Source: Streptomyces sp. Je 1-332 (GTDB lineage: Bacteria > Actinomycetota > Actinomycetes > Streptomycetales > Streptomycetaceae). From it: a stretch of 64,000 nt of DNA. The DNA is taken from NCBI RefSeq assembly GCF_040730185.1, contig NZ_CP160402.1, forward strand, positions 7,502,001-7,566,000. Reading direction: 5' to 3'. The first letter of the stretch is position 1. Every line of letters starts with the position of its first letter. Positions 41,093 through 50,560 of this stretch are shown here, piece after piece. The translations under genes and the position numbers were made by a program. The notes beneath the pieces were generated by a model. That model saw only the letters and a program-made list of their open reading frames with translations. It searched no databases and was not told where the DNA came from.

Positions 41093-43221
41093 GGCGGCGT
41101 CGGGGGCGGGTCGTCCTTGTCGCGCTTCTTCTCGTCCCCGTGCCCCGGCCACCACGCCGCGTGCCCGATGAGGGCCGTCAGCGCGGGCGTGAAGATCATC
41201 GCCATGACGAAGGCGGCGATGAGGATGCCGAAGGAGAGGGAGAAGCCCATCTGGGAGAGCGTCGAGTTGCCCGCGAGCATCAGCGTCGCGAACGTGCCCG
41301 CGAGGATCACGCCCGCCGAGCCGATCGTCGGGCCCGAGTGCCGCACCGCCGTGCCCGCCGCGTCGTGCGGGCCGCGGCCCGCGCGGGCCTCCTCGCGCAG
41401 CCGCGACACCATCAGGATGTTGTAGTCCGTGCCGAGGGCGACCACGAACAGATACATGATCACGGGCAGCATGAACATCAACCCGGGCTGACTGCCGACC
41501 TGTTGGAACAGCAGCGAGGTCGCGCCCAGGGTCGCGCCGAAGCCGAGCGCGACCGACAGCATCAGGTACCAGGGAGCCACCAGGCTCCGCAGGAGCAGGC
41601 CGAGGATGACCATGATGGCGAGCGCGGCCACCGGGAAGACCACCGAGTAGTCGCGGTCCACGGCCTTGTTGATGTCCACGTACACCGCCGTCGTCCCGCC
41701 GACGAGCGCCTCGGTGCCGGCCGGCGCGTCCTCGTGGGCGATCGGCCGCAGGCGGTCCTTGACGGTCTCCAGGGCCGTGTCGGACGCGGGCGGGACCGAG
41801 AGCACCACGGAGTACGACGCCGTCGCGCCGTCCGGGCTCAGACGGGGAGCGGTGACTTCGCCCACGCCGCTTACCTCGTCCAACTGGCCTCGGAATGCGG
41901 CCGTCTGGGCTTTCGGGAGCGGCCCGTCGTCCGTCGAGGTGAGGTAGACGAAGGTCGGGTCGGTGGTGCCCGCGGGGAAGCCCTTCTGGAGGTTCTTCAG
42001 GGCGACCATCGACTCCTTGTCCTTGGGCAGCGAGGAGCCCGCCAGGTCGAAGTTGGCCTTGTAGCCGAGCGCGCCGAGGGTGAGCGCGCCCATGAACAGC
42101 GCCGACACCAGGGCCCAGACGGCGGGCTTACGGGCGATGGACGCGCCGAGGCGCGCGAAGCCGGTGCCCTGCGGCTCCCGCTGCCACGACTTCGAGGGCC
42201 AGAACACCTTCGTGCCGAGCAGCGAGACGACGGCGGGGACCAGCGTGAGCCCGGCGAGCAGCGTCACGAAGACCGCGATGGCCAGAGCGGGGCCCATGGA
42301 CCGCAGCATGCCGAGCGAGGAGAGCGTGAGGGCGGCGAACGCCACGATGACGGCGCCCGCGGCCGAGGTGATCGCCTCACCGACCCGCTCGACGGCATGC
42401 ACCATGCCGCCCTTGGGATCCTCGCCGGCCCGCAGGGCCTCTCGGTAGCGGAAGAGCAGGAACAGGATGTAGTCCGTGCCGACGCCGAACAGGACGACGG
42501 TGAGCAGTTCCTGGATGGAGGAGTCGGCCTTCATGTCGAAGGCCTTGTTGGCGGAGGCGATCAGGCCCGTCGCCATCGGCGAGATGAGGCCGATCAGGAC
42601 CACGGGGAGCAGCGCGATGATCGGGCTCCGGAAGATCACCAGAAGCAGCACGATGATGATCACGATGGTGCCGACCCCGACGAGGATCCCGGCCCGCTCC
42701 GACGCGTCGCTCTCGTCGAGCGCCTGGGCGGCGGAGCCGGTGATCCCGGCCGAGAGGTCCGTGCCCTTCAGCTCGGGCTTGAGGTCCGAGCGCAGATCCT
42801 CGACCGCGTCCTGCTGAGCGGTGTCCTCGGGGTTGGTGATCTTCGGCATCGCGACGACCGACGTCTGCACGAGCTTGTTGGGGGAGACCGCGCCGGGCAC
42901 GACCGCCTGCACCTGGGGGATCTTCTTGGCCTGCAGATCCTTGGAGACGCGGGTGACGTCCGCGGAGTCGGCCGCCGTCAGCTTTCCGCCGTCGGAGCGC
43001 TGGAAGACGATGATCGCGCCGACGTTCTGCTGTTTGGGGAACTCCGCTTCCTGCACGTCCGCCGCGCGAATGGACTCGTAGTGGTCCGGGAGGAAGCTCG
43101 CCTCGTCGCTGCTGGAGGTGAGTTTGGGCGCCAGGGAGATCACGGCACCGGCCACCACGACCCACGCCAGGATGATCCACCACGGGCGACGGACCACGAA
43201 TCGGCCCAGGCCAGAGAACAT
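41074..43221 (-). CDS. MMPL-family RND transporter
   Basis: 715 aa. Two repeats of a transmembrane helix, large extracytoplasmic loop and five-helix bundle. The first has WIILAWVVVAGAVISLAPKLTSSSDEASFLPDHYES then GTIVIIIVLLLVIFRSPIIALLPVVLIG and FGVGTDYILFLLFRYREAL with the proton-relay Asp-Tyr pair. The second has DRDYSVVFPVAALAIMVILGLLLRSLVAPWYL and ALGTDYNILMVSRLREEARAG. Such pumps move lipids, siderophores or drugs across the membrane. The tail is Asp/Lys/Pro-rich. It converges on the lyase-family gene, with an overlap of 19 bp. Substrate unknown. Confidence 0.93.
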   Translation of the reverse strand: MFSGLGRFVVRRPWWIILAWVVVAGAVISLAPKLTSSSDEASFLPDHYESIRAADVQEAEFPKQQNVGAIIVFQRSDGGKLTAADSADVTRVSKDLQAKKIPQVQAVVPGAVSPNKLVQTSVVAMPKITNPEDTAQQDAVEDLRSDLKPELKGTDLSAGITGSAAQALDESDASERAGILVGVGTIVIIIVLLLVIFRSPIIALLPVVLIGLISPMATGLIASANKAFDMKADSSIQELLTVVLFGVGTDYILFLLFRYREALRAGEDPKGGMVHAVERVGEAITSAAGAVIVAFAALTLSSLGMLRSMGPALAIAVFVTLLAGLTLVPAVVSLLGTKVFWPSKSWQREPQGTGFARLGASIARKPAVWALVSALFMGALTLGALGYKANFDLAGSSLPKDKESMVALKNLQKGFPAGTTDPTFVYLTSTDDGPLPKAQTAAFRGQLDEVSGVGEVTAPRLSPDGATASYSVVLSVPPASDTALETVKDRLRPIAHEDAPAGTEALVGGTTAVYVDINKAVDRDYSVVFPVAALAIMVILGLLLRSLVAPWYLMLSVALGFGATLGATSLLFQQVGSQPGLMFMLPVIMYLFVVALGTDYNILMVSRLREEARAGRGPHDAAGTAVRHSGPTIGSAGVILAGTFATLMLAGNSTLSQMGFSLSFGILIAAFVMAMIFTPALTALIGHAAWWPGHGDEKKRDKDDPPPTPPYTPSP

Positions 43222-43360
43222 CGGCTGCTGCCTCTCGTCGCCCCCGAGGCGTAACGATGCGTCCTGACCAAGGATCTTCCGGACCGGGCGGCCCCGCCAC
43301 CTGAGCCGTTCGGCGCAAGGGCGGGAGCGCGCCCGGAGCCCGCGAGGGCCGCGCGCGACG

Positions 43361-44764
43361 TCAGAAGTTGATCATGTGCCCGGCCAGGCCGTGCACCGCT
43401 TCCTTGACCGCCTCGCCGAGCGTCGGGTGCGCGTGCACGTTGCGGGAGACCTCGTGCACGGTCAGGTCCCACTGCTGGGCCAGGGTCAGCTCGGGCAGGA
43501 GCTCGGTGACGTCCGGGCCGATCAGATGGGCGCCGATGATCTCGCCGTACCGCGCATCGCTGATGATCTTCACGAAGCCGACGGTGTCGCCGAGGCCGTG
43601 CGCCTTGCCGTTCGCCATGAACGGGAACTTGGCGACCTTGACGTCGAAGCCCTTCTCCTTGGCCTGCGCCTCGGTCCAGCCGAAGCTGGCGATCTGCGGC
43701 TGGGAGTAGGTGGCGCGCGGGATCATCGGGTAGTCGAGCTCCATCGTCTCGGCGCCCGCGAGGGTCTCGGCGGCCACGACGCCCATCGCCTCGGCGGTGT
43801 GCGCGAGCATCAGCTTCGCGGTGACATCACCGATGGCGTAGATGTGCGGCACGTTCGTCCGCCCGCGCCCGTCGATGTCGATGGCGCCGCGCTCGGTCAG
43901 CGCCACGCCCGCCGCCTCCAGACCGAAGCCCGTCACGTTCGGCGCGAAGCCGATGGCCTGGAGGACCTTGTCCGCCTCCAGGACCTCCTGCTTGCCGTCC
44001 TTGCCCGTCACCGTGACCTTGACCTTGGCGCCGGACTCGTCGATCGACTCGACGCGGGTCGAGGTCTTCACGTCGATGCCGAGCTTGCGGTACTGCTTGG
44101 CAAGCTCCGTGGAGACGTCCGCGTCCTCCAGGGGCGCGACACGGTCCAGGAACTCGACGATCGTGACCTTCACGCCGTAGTTGTGCAGGACGTAGGCGAA
44201 CTCGATGCCGATGGCGCCCGCGCCCGCGATCACGATGGACTCCGGCACGGAGTCGGCGAGGATCTGCTCCTCGTACGTCACGACCCGCTCGGAACGCCGC
44301 GTGCCGGGCAGCAGCTTCGGCGTCGCGCCCGTGGCGATGATGCAGTTCTCGAACGTGATCGTGTCCGTGGAGCCGTCCGACTTGGCGACCTGGAGCGTGT
44401 TCGCGTCGAGGAAGGTGCCCCGGCCGTCGAACTCGGTGATCTTGTTCTTCTTCATCAGGAAGTGGACGCCCTTGACGCGGCCGTCCGCGACCGTGCGGCT
44501 GCGGTTGAACGCCTCGCCGTAGTCGAAGGACACGTTCCCGTCGACCTTGATGCCGTACGTCTTCTGCTCGTGCGTGAACAGATGGGCCAGCTCCGCGTTG
44601 CGCAGCAGCGCCTTGGTCGGGATGCAGCCGACGTTCAGGCAGACACCTCCCCAGTACTTCTCCTCGACGACCGCGACCCGCTTGCCCAGCTGGGCGGCGC
44701 GGATGGCGGCCACATAGCCGCCGGGTCCTGCTCCGAGCACGACGACGTCGAAGCGGTCTTCCAT
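43361..44764 (-). CDS. lpdA: Dihydrolipoyl dehydrogenase
   Basis: 467 aa from the ATG at 44764. FAD motif [22 protein letters not shown], redox-active disulfide in [17 protein letters not shown] (Cys-X4-Cys), NAD motif [21 protein letters not shown], and the catalytic [13 protein letters not shown] near the C-terminus. It reoxidises lipoamide in pyruvate/2-oxoglutarate dehydrogenase complexes. No E1/E2 genes are adjacent, which is usual in Streptomyces. It is divergent from the region carrying the TauD-type gene. Confidence 0.96.
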   Translation of the reverse strand: MEDRFDVVVLGAGPGGYVAAIRAAQLGKRVAVVEEKYWGGVCLNVGCIPTKALLRNAELAHLFTHEQKTYGIKVDGNVSFDYGEAFNRSRTVADGRVKGVHFLMKKNKITEFDGRGTFLDANTLQVAKSDGSTDTITFENCIIATGATPKLLPGTRRSERVVTYEEQILADSVPESIVIAGAGAIGIEFAYVLHNYGVKVTIVEFLDRVAPLEDADVSTELAKQYRKLGIDVKTSTRVESIDESGAKVKVTVTGKDGKQEVLEADKVLQAIGFAPNVTGFGLEAAGVALTERGAIDIDGRGRTNVPHIYAIGDVTAKLMLAHTAEAMGVVAAETLAGAETMELDYPMIPRATYSQPQIASFGWTEAQAKEKGFDVKVAKFPFMANGKAHGLGDTVGFVKIISDARYGEIIGAHLIGPDVTELLPELTLAQQWDLTVHEVSRNVHAHPTLGEAVKEAVHGLAGHMINF

Positions 44765-45025
44765 GGGGAGGTCCTCTCTGGTGGTACGTGTCCGGTGACA
44801 CGTATCCGGTGGTGGGTGACTCGCGCACGTCCGATCATGCGTCATCCGGCCGTCTCGCGGGCGGTGGGGTGTCCGATGTCATGCCGCCCGCCCTGCCCCG
44901 TTTCCCCAACCACCCCTGAGGGTGTGCCCGTTGGTGATCCGTCCCAGGTTCACCCGGTCGTGAGTCACGGGATGGTGCGCGTACGAGGGTTTGCTCCGCG
45001 AGGCATAGCCATACACAATGGCCGC

Positions 45026-45103
45026 ATGATCCAGCACCTGACCGCCGCCGCGAGGACCTTCCAGGTTCCGTGGCGCTGTGGGTGCGAGCGATCGGGTCGC
45101 TAG
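45026..45103 (+). CDS. Possible leader peptide (25 aa) upstream of the dioxygenase gene
   Basis: ATG at 45026 opens a 25-codon frame, MIQHLTAAARTFQVPWRCGCE plus four residues, ending 79 bp before the dioxygenase start. TTGCTC (44991) and CACAAT (45014) are 17 bp apart, and the -10 lies 6 nt before the ATG, so the message could be leaderless. Two Cys codons near the end would suit cysteine-sensing attenuation, but no clear terminator/antiterminator pair was identified. It could be chance. Confidence 0.3.
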   Translation: MIQHLTAAARTFQVPWRCGCERSGR

Positions 45104-45182
45104 CTGCCCGGGGATTCGTCTCCAGCCGTCCGGAGTTTCCTCTCCGTGACGCCGCCCGCTCACTCACAACTGAAGGATCACC

Positions 45183-46139
45183 ATGGCCGTGGTTTCCCCT
45201 GCCGTCTCTCCTGCCGCCCCCGCCTCTCCCACGCTGCGTGACGCCCGCGTACCCGCCGACGGCATGTACGAAGGCCGCCGCACCCTGCGCCGCGTCCCCG
45301 AGGGCTGGGAAGAGCGCCCGTACGAACTGATCGACGTCGTCCCCCAGGGGCGCCTCATCGGCGCCGAGATCCGTGGTGTCGACCTCGCTCGGCCGCTCAC
45401 GCCCGCCCTGCGCGAGGAACTCAACCGCGCCCTCCTGGAGTGGAAGGTGCTCTTCTTCCGGGGCGCCGGAATCACCTCCGAGCAGCAGCGCGCCTTCGCC
45501 CTCAACTGGGGCGAGTTGGAGACCAACCCGCTGCTGGCGCGCGGCTCGGCCGAGGACGTCGTGCGGTTCGACAAGGGCGGCAGCGCGACACCCACGTACG
45601 AGAACGTCTGGCACGCCGACGTCACCTTCCGCGAACGCCCCGCGCTCGGCGCCGTCCTGCAGCTGCGCGAGGTGCCGCCGGTGGGCGGCGACACGATGTG
45701 GGCGGACATGGCGGCCGCGTACGACAACCTCCCCGACGAGGTGAAGGCCCGCATCGAGGACGCCCACGCGGTGCACGACTTCATACCCGGCTTCGTCCGT
45801 TTCTACGGACCCGAGAAGCTGATCCCGCTCCAGGAGCAGTTCCCTCCCGTCACGCACCCCGTCGTGCGCAGGCACCCGGAGACCGGGCGGAAGATGCTCT
45901 TCGTGAACACGTCCTTCACCACGCACATCGTGGGCATGGAGCGGGCCGAGAGCGACCGGCTCCTGAGCTACCTGGTGCGGCAGGCGCAGGTCCCGGAGTA
46001 CCAGGTGCGGTTCCACTGGCAGGCGGGTGACGTCGCCTTCTGGGACAACCGCTCCACCCAGCACTACGCGGTCGACGACTACGCCCCGCACCGCCGCGTG
46101 GCCGAACGCGTCGCGATCGCGGGCGACCGCCCGTACTGA
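45183..46139 (+). CDS. TauD/TfdA-family Fe(II)/2-oxoglutarate dioxygenase
   Basis: 318 aa, with GAAGGATC before the ATG. Double-stranded beta-helix motifs: LIGAEIRGVDLARPLTPALREELNRALLEWKVLFFRG, the HxD iron ligands in NVWHADVTFRERPALGAVLQ, and the distal His plus Arg in DDYAPHRRVAERVAI. TauD relatives hydroxylate sulfonates, sulfates or herbicide ethers, releasing sulfite or sulfate. The gene is followed after 30 bp by an epoxide hydrolase and probably forms an operon with it. Substrate not determined. Confidence 0.93.
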   Translation: MAVVSPAVSPAAPASPTLRDARVPADGMYEGRRTLRRVPEGWEERPYELIDVVPQGRLIGAEIRGVDLARPLTPALREELNRALLEWKVLFFRGAGITSEQQRAFALNWGELETNPLLARGSAEDVVRFDKGGSATPTYENVWHADVTFRERPALGAVLQLREVPPVGGDTMWADMAAAYDNLPDEVKARIEDAHAVHDFIPGFVRFYGPEKLIPLQEQFPPVTHPVVRRHPETGRKMLFVNTSFTTHIVGMERAESDRLLSYLVRQAQVPEYQVRFHWQAGDVAFWDNRSTQHYAVDDYAPHRRVAERVAIAGDRPY

Positions 46140-46169
46140 CCCACTTCCTCGGAAGGAACCCGATTCCTG

Positions 46170-47402
46170 ATGTCAGCCGCAGCGCGCTTCCCGTTGACGC
46201 CCGAGCCCATCCACGTCCCCGACGCGGTGCTCGACGACCTCAGGGCGCGGCTGCGGCTGACGAGGTGGCCCGACGACGTCGGCAACGACGACGGGTACTA
46301 CGGCGTCCGCCGCGGCTACCTCCAGGAGTTGGCCGAGTACTGGCTCCACCACTACGACTGGCGCAAGGCCGAAGCGGCGATCAACTCCTACGAGCACTAC
46401 CGGGTGCGGGTCGACGGCGTGCCCGTGCATTTCATGCGCAGGCCCGGCGTCGGCCCCGCCCCCACCCCGCTGATCCTCACGCACGGCTGGCCCTGGACCT
46501 TCTGGCACTGGTCCAAGGTCGTGGACCCGCTCGCCGACCCCGCCGCGTACGGCGGCGATCCGGCCGACGCGTTCGACGTCATCGTCCCTTCCCTGCCGGG
46601 CTTCGGCTTCTCCACACCGCTGCCGGACCACCCCGACATGAACTTCTGGAAGGTCGCCGACCTCTGGCACACCCTGATGACCGAGACGCTCGGCCACCGG
46701 AAGTACGCCGCAGGGGGGTGTGACATCGGCGCTCTCATCGCGGGTCAGCTCGGTCACAAGTACGCGGCCGAACTGCACGGCATCCACATCGGTTCCGGTC
46801 AAAAGCTCACCATGTTCAACGGCGACCGGGGCTGGGACCTCAGCGGCGGACAGCCGATCCCCGAGGGCCTGCCCGAACCCGCGCACCGCCAACTCCTCTC
46901 CCTGGAACGGCGTTTCGCCGCCCACCTGGCCGTACACGTCCTCGGACCCAGCACCCTGTCCTACGGTCTCAGCGACTCACCGGTCGGCCTGCTCGCCTGG
47001 ATCCTGGAGCGCTGGGAGAAATGGAGCGACAGCCACGGCGACGTGGAGAGCGTCTTCTCGAAGGACGACCTGCTCACCCACGCCATGATCTTCTGGGTGA
47101 ACAACACCATCGGCACGTCCGTGCGCTATTACGCCAACGCCAACCGCTACCCCTGGACGCCCTCGCACGACCGGCAGCCGGTCATCGAGGCGCCCACCGG
47201 CATCACCTTCGTCGCCCATGAGAACCCGCCCGGTGTCACCACCACCGAGCAGCGCGTCGAGAGCTGGCTCGCCGGTGACCGGGCCGAGTGGTACCGGCAC
47301 GTGAACCTCACCGCGCACGCGAGCGGCGGTCACTTCATCCCGTGGGAGATTCCCGAGGCCTGGGTGGACGACCTGCGCCGCACGTTCCGCGGCCGACGCT
47401 GA
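46170..47402 (+). CDS. Epoxide hydrolase (EHN-domain alpha/beta hydrolase)
   Basis: 410 aa. The N-terminal EHN domain (about 1-110) has RLTRWPDDVGNDDGYYGVRRGYLQELAEYWLHHYDWRKAEAAINSYEHY in outline. Then come the oxyanion motif THGWPWTFWHW, the nucleophile Asp in GGCDIGALIAG, the lid with two Tyr region (VRYYANANRYPW), and catalytic His in ASGGHFIPWE. It resembles juvenile-hormone-type and microsomal epoxide hydrolases that open epoxides to diols. It follows the dioxygenase gene, with GGAAGGAAC upstream. Confidence 0.93.
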   Translation: MSAAARFPLTPEPIHVPDAVLDDLRARLRLTRWPDDVGNDDGYYGVRRGYLQELAEYWLHHYDWRKAEAAINSYEHYRVRVDGVPVHFMRRPGVGPAPTPLILTHGWPWTFWHWSKVVDPLADPAAYGGDPADAFDVIVPSLPGFGFSTPLPDHPDMNFWKVADLWHTLMTETLGHRKYAAGGCDIGALIAGQLGHKYAAELHGIHIGSGQKLTMFNGDRGWDLSGGQPIPEGLPEPAHRQLLSLERRFAAHLAVHVLGPSTLSYGLSDSPVGLLAWILERWEKWSDSHGDVESVFSKDDLLTHAMIFWVNNTIGTSVRYYANANRYPWTPSHDRQPVIEAPTGITFVAHENPPGVTTTEQRVESWLAGDRAEWYRHVNLTAHASGGHFIPWEIPEAWVDDLRRTFRGRR

Positions 47403-47437
47403 GGCGTCCCGCGCGCGTCACCGCCGCCTCGCGTCAA

Positions 47438-47972
47438 TCAATCCCCCAGTGAGCGCAGCCACTTGACCTCGCCGTCCCGCCACTCGTCCGTGGGGGCGAG
47501 CCCCGCGGCGGTGGCCACGGCCGCCGATGCCCGGTGGTCCGGATGGACGTGGGCGGTGATGCCTCGCACCGCCGGTCGCCCGGCCAGCCAGCCAGCCGAC
47601 CAGGCCGCGGGCCGCCTCCACGGCAATGCCCCGCCCCTGCCAAGGAGTTCCCACGACCCAGGCGATCTCCGCGACCAGCGCACCGCTGCCGTCGTCGGCG
47701 GGCGCCACCGTCGCCTGCACGGTCCCGACGAGGCACTCCTCGTCGCGCAGCCGCAGCACCCAATTGCACCAGGAGACCGCGGGATCGGGGGACCCGGCGG
47801 TCATCCGCCGGTAGCGCGCACGCAGGGCTTCCGGCTCGTCGGGAGAGCCGCCGATGAACGTGTGCAGAGCGGGATCGGAGAGCACAGTCGCCATCTCGTC
47901 GGCGTGCTCGACCCGGAGAGGTACGAGGACGAGGCGGGCGGTGTCGATCTCCTCGGCGTGGACCATGGGCAT
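47438..47972 (-). pseudogene. GNAT acetyltransferase gene with a 4-bp slippage frameshift
   Basis: The first part reads ARLVLVPLRVEHADEMATVLSDPALHTFIGG ... EIAWVVGTPWQGRGIAVEAARGLVGWLAG in one frame. The family C-terminus, RPAVRGITAHVHPDHRASAAVATAAGLAPTDEWRDGEVKW in outline, continues in another frame ending at 47438. The switch lies in (CCAG)3CC at 47584-47597. Deleting one 4-bp unit restores a single 177-codon GNAT frame exactly, so this is a recent slip, a reversible switch or a sequencing error. Uncorrected, translation would end at 47418 with an Arg-rich tail. Confidence 0.88.
47584..47597. repeat. Tetranucleotide repeat at the GNAT frameshift
   Basis: CCAGCCAGCCAGCC (GGCT units on the coding strand). 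One unit fewer gives the intact frame. See the GNAT pseudogene. Confidence 0.88.
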
Positions 47973-47975
47973 GGG

Positions 47976-49265
47976 TCAGGTTAGCCGAGGGGGTGGCCCC
48001 TCCTGCCGGCGGCCGAGCAGGAAGGACCGCTCGGCCGCGTTGTCGGTGTGCGCCAGTGCGGCGTCGTACGCGCGCGCCGCCTCGTCGGGGCGGTTCAGGC
48101 GGCGGAGCAGGTCGGCGCGGATGGCGTGGAAGACGTGGTAGGTGTCGAGGGCCAGGTCGTCCACGAGGGTCAGCGCTTCGGCGGGGCCCTTGACCTCGGC
48201 CACCGCGACGGCGCGGTTGAGGGCCGCCACCGGACTCGGGGCCACGGCGAGGAGCTGGTCGTACAGCTGGAGGATCTGGCCCCAGTCGGTCTCGGCCGCG
48301 GTCGGCGCGTCGCTGTGCACCGCGTTGATCGCGGCCTGGATCTGGTACGGCCCCGGCAGGCCCCGGCGCAGGCAGCGCCGCACGAGCTCCTGGCCCTCGG
48401 CGATGAGTGCGCGGTCCCAGCGGCCACGGTCCTGGTCGGTGAGGAGGACGAGCCCGCCGTCCGCGGTGGTCCTCGCCTCCCGCCGCGACTCGGAGAGCAG
48501 CATGAGCGCGAGCAGACCAAGGGCCTCCGGCTCGTCGGGCATCAGCTCGGTCAGGAGCCGTCCCAGGCGGATCGCCTCCGCGCAGAGGTCGTCGCGGACG
48601 AGCGCGTCCCCCGCACTGGCCGTGTGCCCCTCGTTGAAGACGAGATAGACGACGGCGAGTACGGCCCGAAGCCGCTCGGGCAGATCAGCTTCCCTCGGGA
48701 CCCGGTACGGGATGTGCGCGTCGCGGATCTTCCCCTTGGCCCGCACGATCCGCTGGGCCATCGTCGGTTCGGGCACCAGGAAGGCGCGGGCGATCTCCGT
48801 GGTGGTCAGGCCGCCAAGGAGGCGCAGTGTGAGGGCCACGCGCGCCGCGGGGGCGAGCGCCGGGTGGCAGCAGGTGAAGATCAGACGCAGTCGGTCGTCG
48901 CGCACGGGTCCCTCCCAGGCCGGTGCCTCGTGGACGTGCAGCAGGGCGGCCTGCGCGTGCCGGTCCTCGCGGGACGCCTCCCTGCGGAGGCGGTCGATCG
49001 CGCGGTTGCGGGCGGTGGTGATGATCCAGCCGGCCGGGCTCGGCGGCAGGCCGGCGGACGGCCACCGCTGCGCCGCCGTGGCGAACGCCTCCTGGACCGC
49101 CTCCTCGGCGATGTCGATGTCGCCGAAGACGCGGACCAGGACGGCCACCGCGCGCCCGTACTCCTTACGGAACACCCGCTCGATCACGTCCGAGGTGACC
49201 TCCGGGGGAGGGCCCGACGTGGCCTGCGGGGGGCGTCGACCGGACTCCGGGGGATCCGGCGTCAC
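47976..49265 (-). CDS. ECF42-type RNA polymerase sigma factor (module 2)
   Basis: 429 aa from a GTG at 49265 that overlaps the upstream YCII stop by one base. Region 2: [61 protein letters not shown]. Region 4: [40 protein letters not shown]6596 block: [21 protein letters not shown]-terminal TPR-like extension: about 290-429. It has the same architecture as the gene at 38.5 kb but with a clearly different sequence, so the two are older paralogues, not a recent duplication. A 3-bp gap separates it from the broken GNAT gene downstream. Confidence 0.92.
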   Translation of the reverse strand: MTPDPPESGRRPPQATSGPPPEVTSDVIERVFRKEYGRAVAVLVRVFGDIDIAEEAVQEAFATAAQRWPSAGLPPSPAGWIITTARNRAIDRLRREASREDRHAQAALLHVHEAPAWEGPVRDDRLRLIFTCCHPALAPAARVALTLRLLGGLTTTEIARAFLVPEPTMAQRIVRAKGKIRDAHIPYRVPREADLPERLRAVLAVVYLVFNEGHTASAGDALVRDDLCAEAIRLGRLLTELMPDEPEALGLLALMLLSESRREARTTADGGLVLLTDQDRGRWDRALIAEGQELVRRCLRRGLPGPYQIQAAINAVHSDAPTAAETDWGQILQLYDQLLAVAPSPVAALNRAVAVAEVKGPAEALTLVDDLALDTYHVFHAIRADLLRRLNRPDEAARAYDAALAHTDNAAERSFLLGRRQEGPPPRLT

Positions 49266-49615
49266 TAGCAGGATCCGTGCTGCAGCGGCCTGACCTCGAC
49301 GGGCAGGGTGATGGCACGGGCCACCTTCTCGCCCCACGCGAGCGCCTCGTCCAGATCGGCCGCCCTGATGACGGTGAAACCGCCCAGATGCTCCTTGCCC
49401 TCGACGTACGGTCCGTCGGTCGTGAGCACCTCGTTGTCCTTGAGGCGCAGTACGGTCGCCGTGCTCGGCGGGAAGAGGCCCCCGGCGAACACCCAGGCGC
49501 CCGCCTCCCTGAGCTCGGCGTTCACCGCTTCGACGTCACGCATGATCGGTTCGAGGACCTCCGGCTCCGGTACGCCGCCGTCGGGCTGGTAGATGCTGAT
49601 CAGGTACTGGTTCAT
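49265..49615 (-). CDS. YCII/DGPF-domain protein paired with ECF42 sigma factor (module 2)
   Basis: 116 aa, with AAGGAG before the [17 protein letters not shown] at the start and [37 protein letters not shown] carry the YCII/DGPF fold. It is shorter than the module 1 partner. Coupled to the sigma gene through a TAGTG stop-start overlap. Confidence 0.9.
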   Translation of the reverse strand: MNQYLISIYQPDGGVPEPEVLEPIMRDVEAVNAELREAGAWVFAGGLFPPSTATVLRLKDNEVLTTDGPYVEGKEHLGGFTVIRAADLDEALAWGEKVARAITLPVEVRPLQHGSC

Positions 49616-49728
49616 GACTGACTCTCCTTGGCGGATCGCCCCGTGACCGGCACGGTGCCGGTCTCTTCACTGTCTACACGAACGGCGATCGGCCGGATCG
49701 ACATGCCGGATCGAGACGTGAAGAGAAG

Positions 49729-49758
49729 AATCCGCCCGGTGTTCTCGCCGGGCGGATT
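49729..49758 (-). terminator. Terminator of the second SSI gene
   Basis: AATCCGCCCGG pairs with CCGGGCGGATT (11 bp) around an 8-nt loop, followed on the minus strand by a T-rich TTCTTCTCTT. It lies 40 bp past the inhibitor stop codon. Confidence 0.85.
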
Positions 49759-49798
49759 TCTCGGGGACGTCAGCGTTCGGATCGCGGCGTAGGAGGGG

Positions 49799-50239
49799 TC
49801 AGAACGCGAGAGCCGCGCCTCCCGCGATGCTCGCGCGCATCTCGCAGCTGTTGCCGAAGGTCTTGTTCCACGCGACACGCTTGCCCTGCCACACGCCGTC
49901 CACGGTGACCACGATGGGCTTCCACTCCTTCGTGCACATCATGCCGGGTGACTTGCCCACCAACTGCGTGAACTCCCCGTTCACCGCGCGCAGTTCGGCG
50001 CAGGCCGCGGAAGCCGAGGGGTGGCTGCCCGAGGCCTTGGGCGTACAGGTCAGGGTCACGGCGCGCTGCATGATCGCGGTGTCCGCCTCTTCGCCCTGGC
50101 CGACCGCGAGGACCAGCGACGAGGGCGCGTACAGGCTGGCGGCGGCCTGGGGCTGAGCCTGCGCCGTGCCAGCGGTTCCGGACATCACGCAGGCGGCCAC
50201 GACAGCGGTGGCGCCCACCGTCTTGAGGAAGAAACGCAC
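49799..50239 (-). CDS. Subtilisin inhibitor-like protein (SSI family), second copy
   Basis: 146 aa from a GTG at 50239 preceded by AAAGGAGA. The signal peptide ends near AQAQP (about residue 30). Mature domain: LVLAVGQGEEADTAIMQRAVTLTC, ACAELRAVNGEFTQL, the reactive loop CTKEWKP, VTVDGVWQGKRVAWNKTFGNSCEM. Four cysteines for two disulfides. By alignment to SSI, P1 is Lys and P1' is Glu. An acidic P1' and the Trp-Lys in the loop differ from the first inhibitor, so specificity may differ. Confidence 0.92.
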   Translation of the reverse strand: MRFFLKTVGATAVVAACVMSGTAGTAQAQPQAAASLYAPSSLVLAVGQGEEADTAIMQRAVTLTCTPKASGSHPSASAACAELRAVNGEFTQLVGKSPGMMCTKEWKPIVVTVDGVWQGKRVAWNKTFGNSCEMRASIAGGAALAF

Positions 50240-50560
50240 GTCAAGTCTCCTTTGATGCGGGTGTGTTGGGTGGTTGCGGACTGGAGTCTTGCCGGTGCGG
50301 AGAGTGAGTTCCAAATGTATGGTCGATTTCCGGATGCATGTGTCCGCTCAGCGGGCGCCGGATGACTGTTCGGGCAGCTCAGGGCGGGCGCCGGAGGCGC
50401 GGGAAGGCGCGCGAGGGGTGTCCAACATGTGGACCGGAAGCGATGGTGCAAGGCAGAACGACCGCCTGACCTGCGACGACAGTTGTTTCGGTTTTCTACC
50501 GGAATCGATGGTCGACCGGAAAGCATCGGTGGTAAGGCCCCGGGACAGCCCGATCGGGCA
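50240..50560. other. Intergenic region between SSI and the PL8 lyase
   Basis: No gene is supported in these 321 bp. It carries the SSI promoter region (A/T-richer near 50300-50340) and the end of the lyase message. I saw no strong terminator for the lyase, only the small inverted repeat GTCCA-ACATG-TGGAC near 50420. Confidence 0.45.

Noticed and set aside
41140..43254. 704-codon plus-strand frame opposite the MMPL transporter
   Set aside because: Arg/Gly/Asp/His-rich shadow without domains; the RND transporter on the minus strand is unmistakable.
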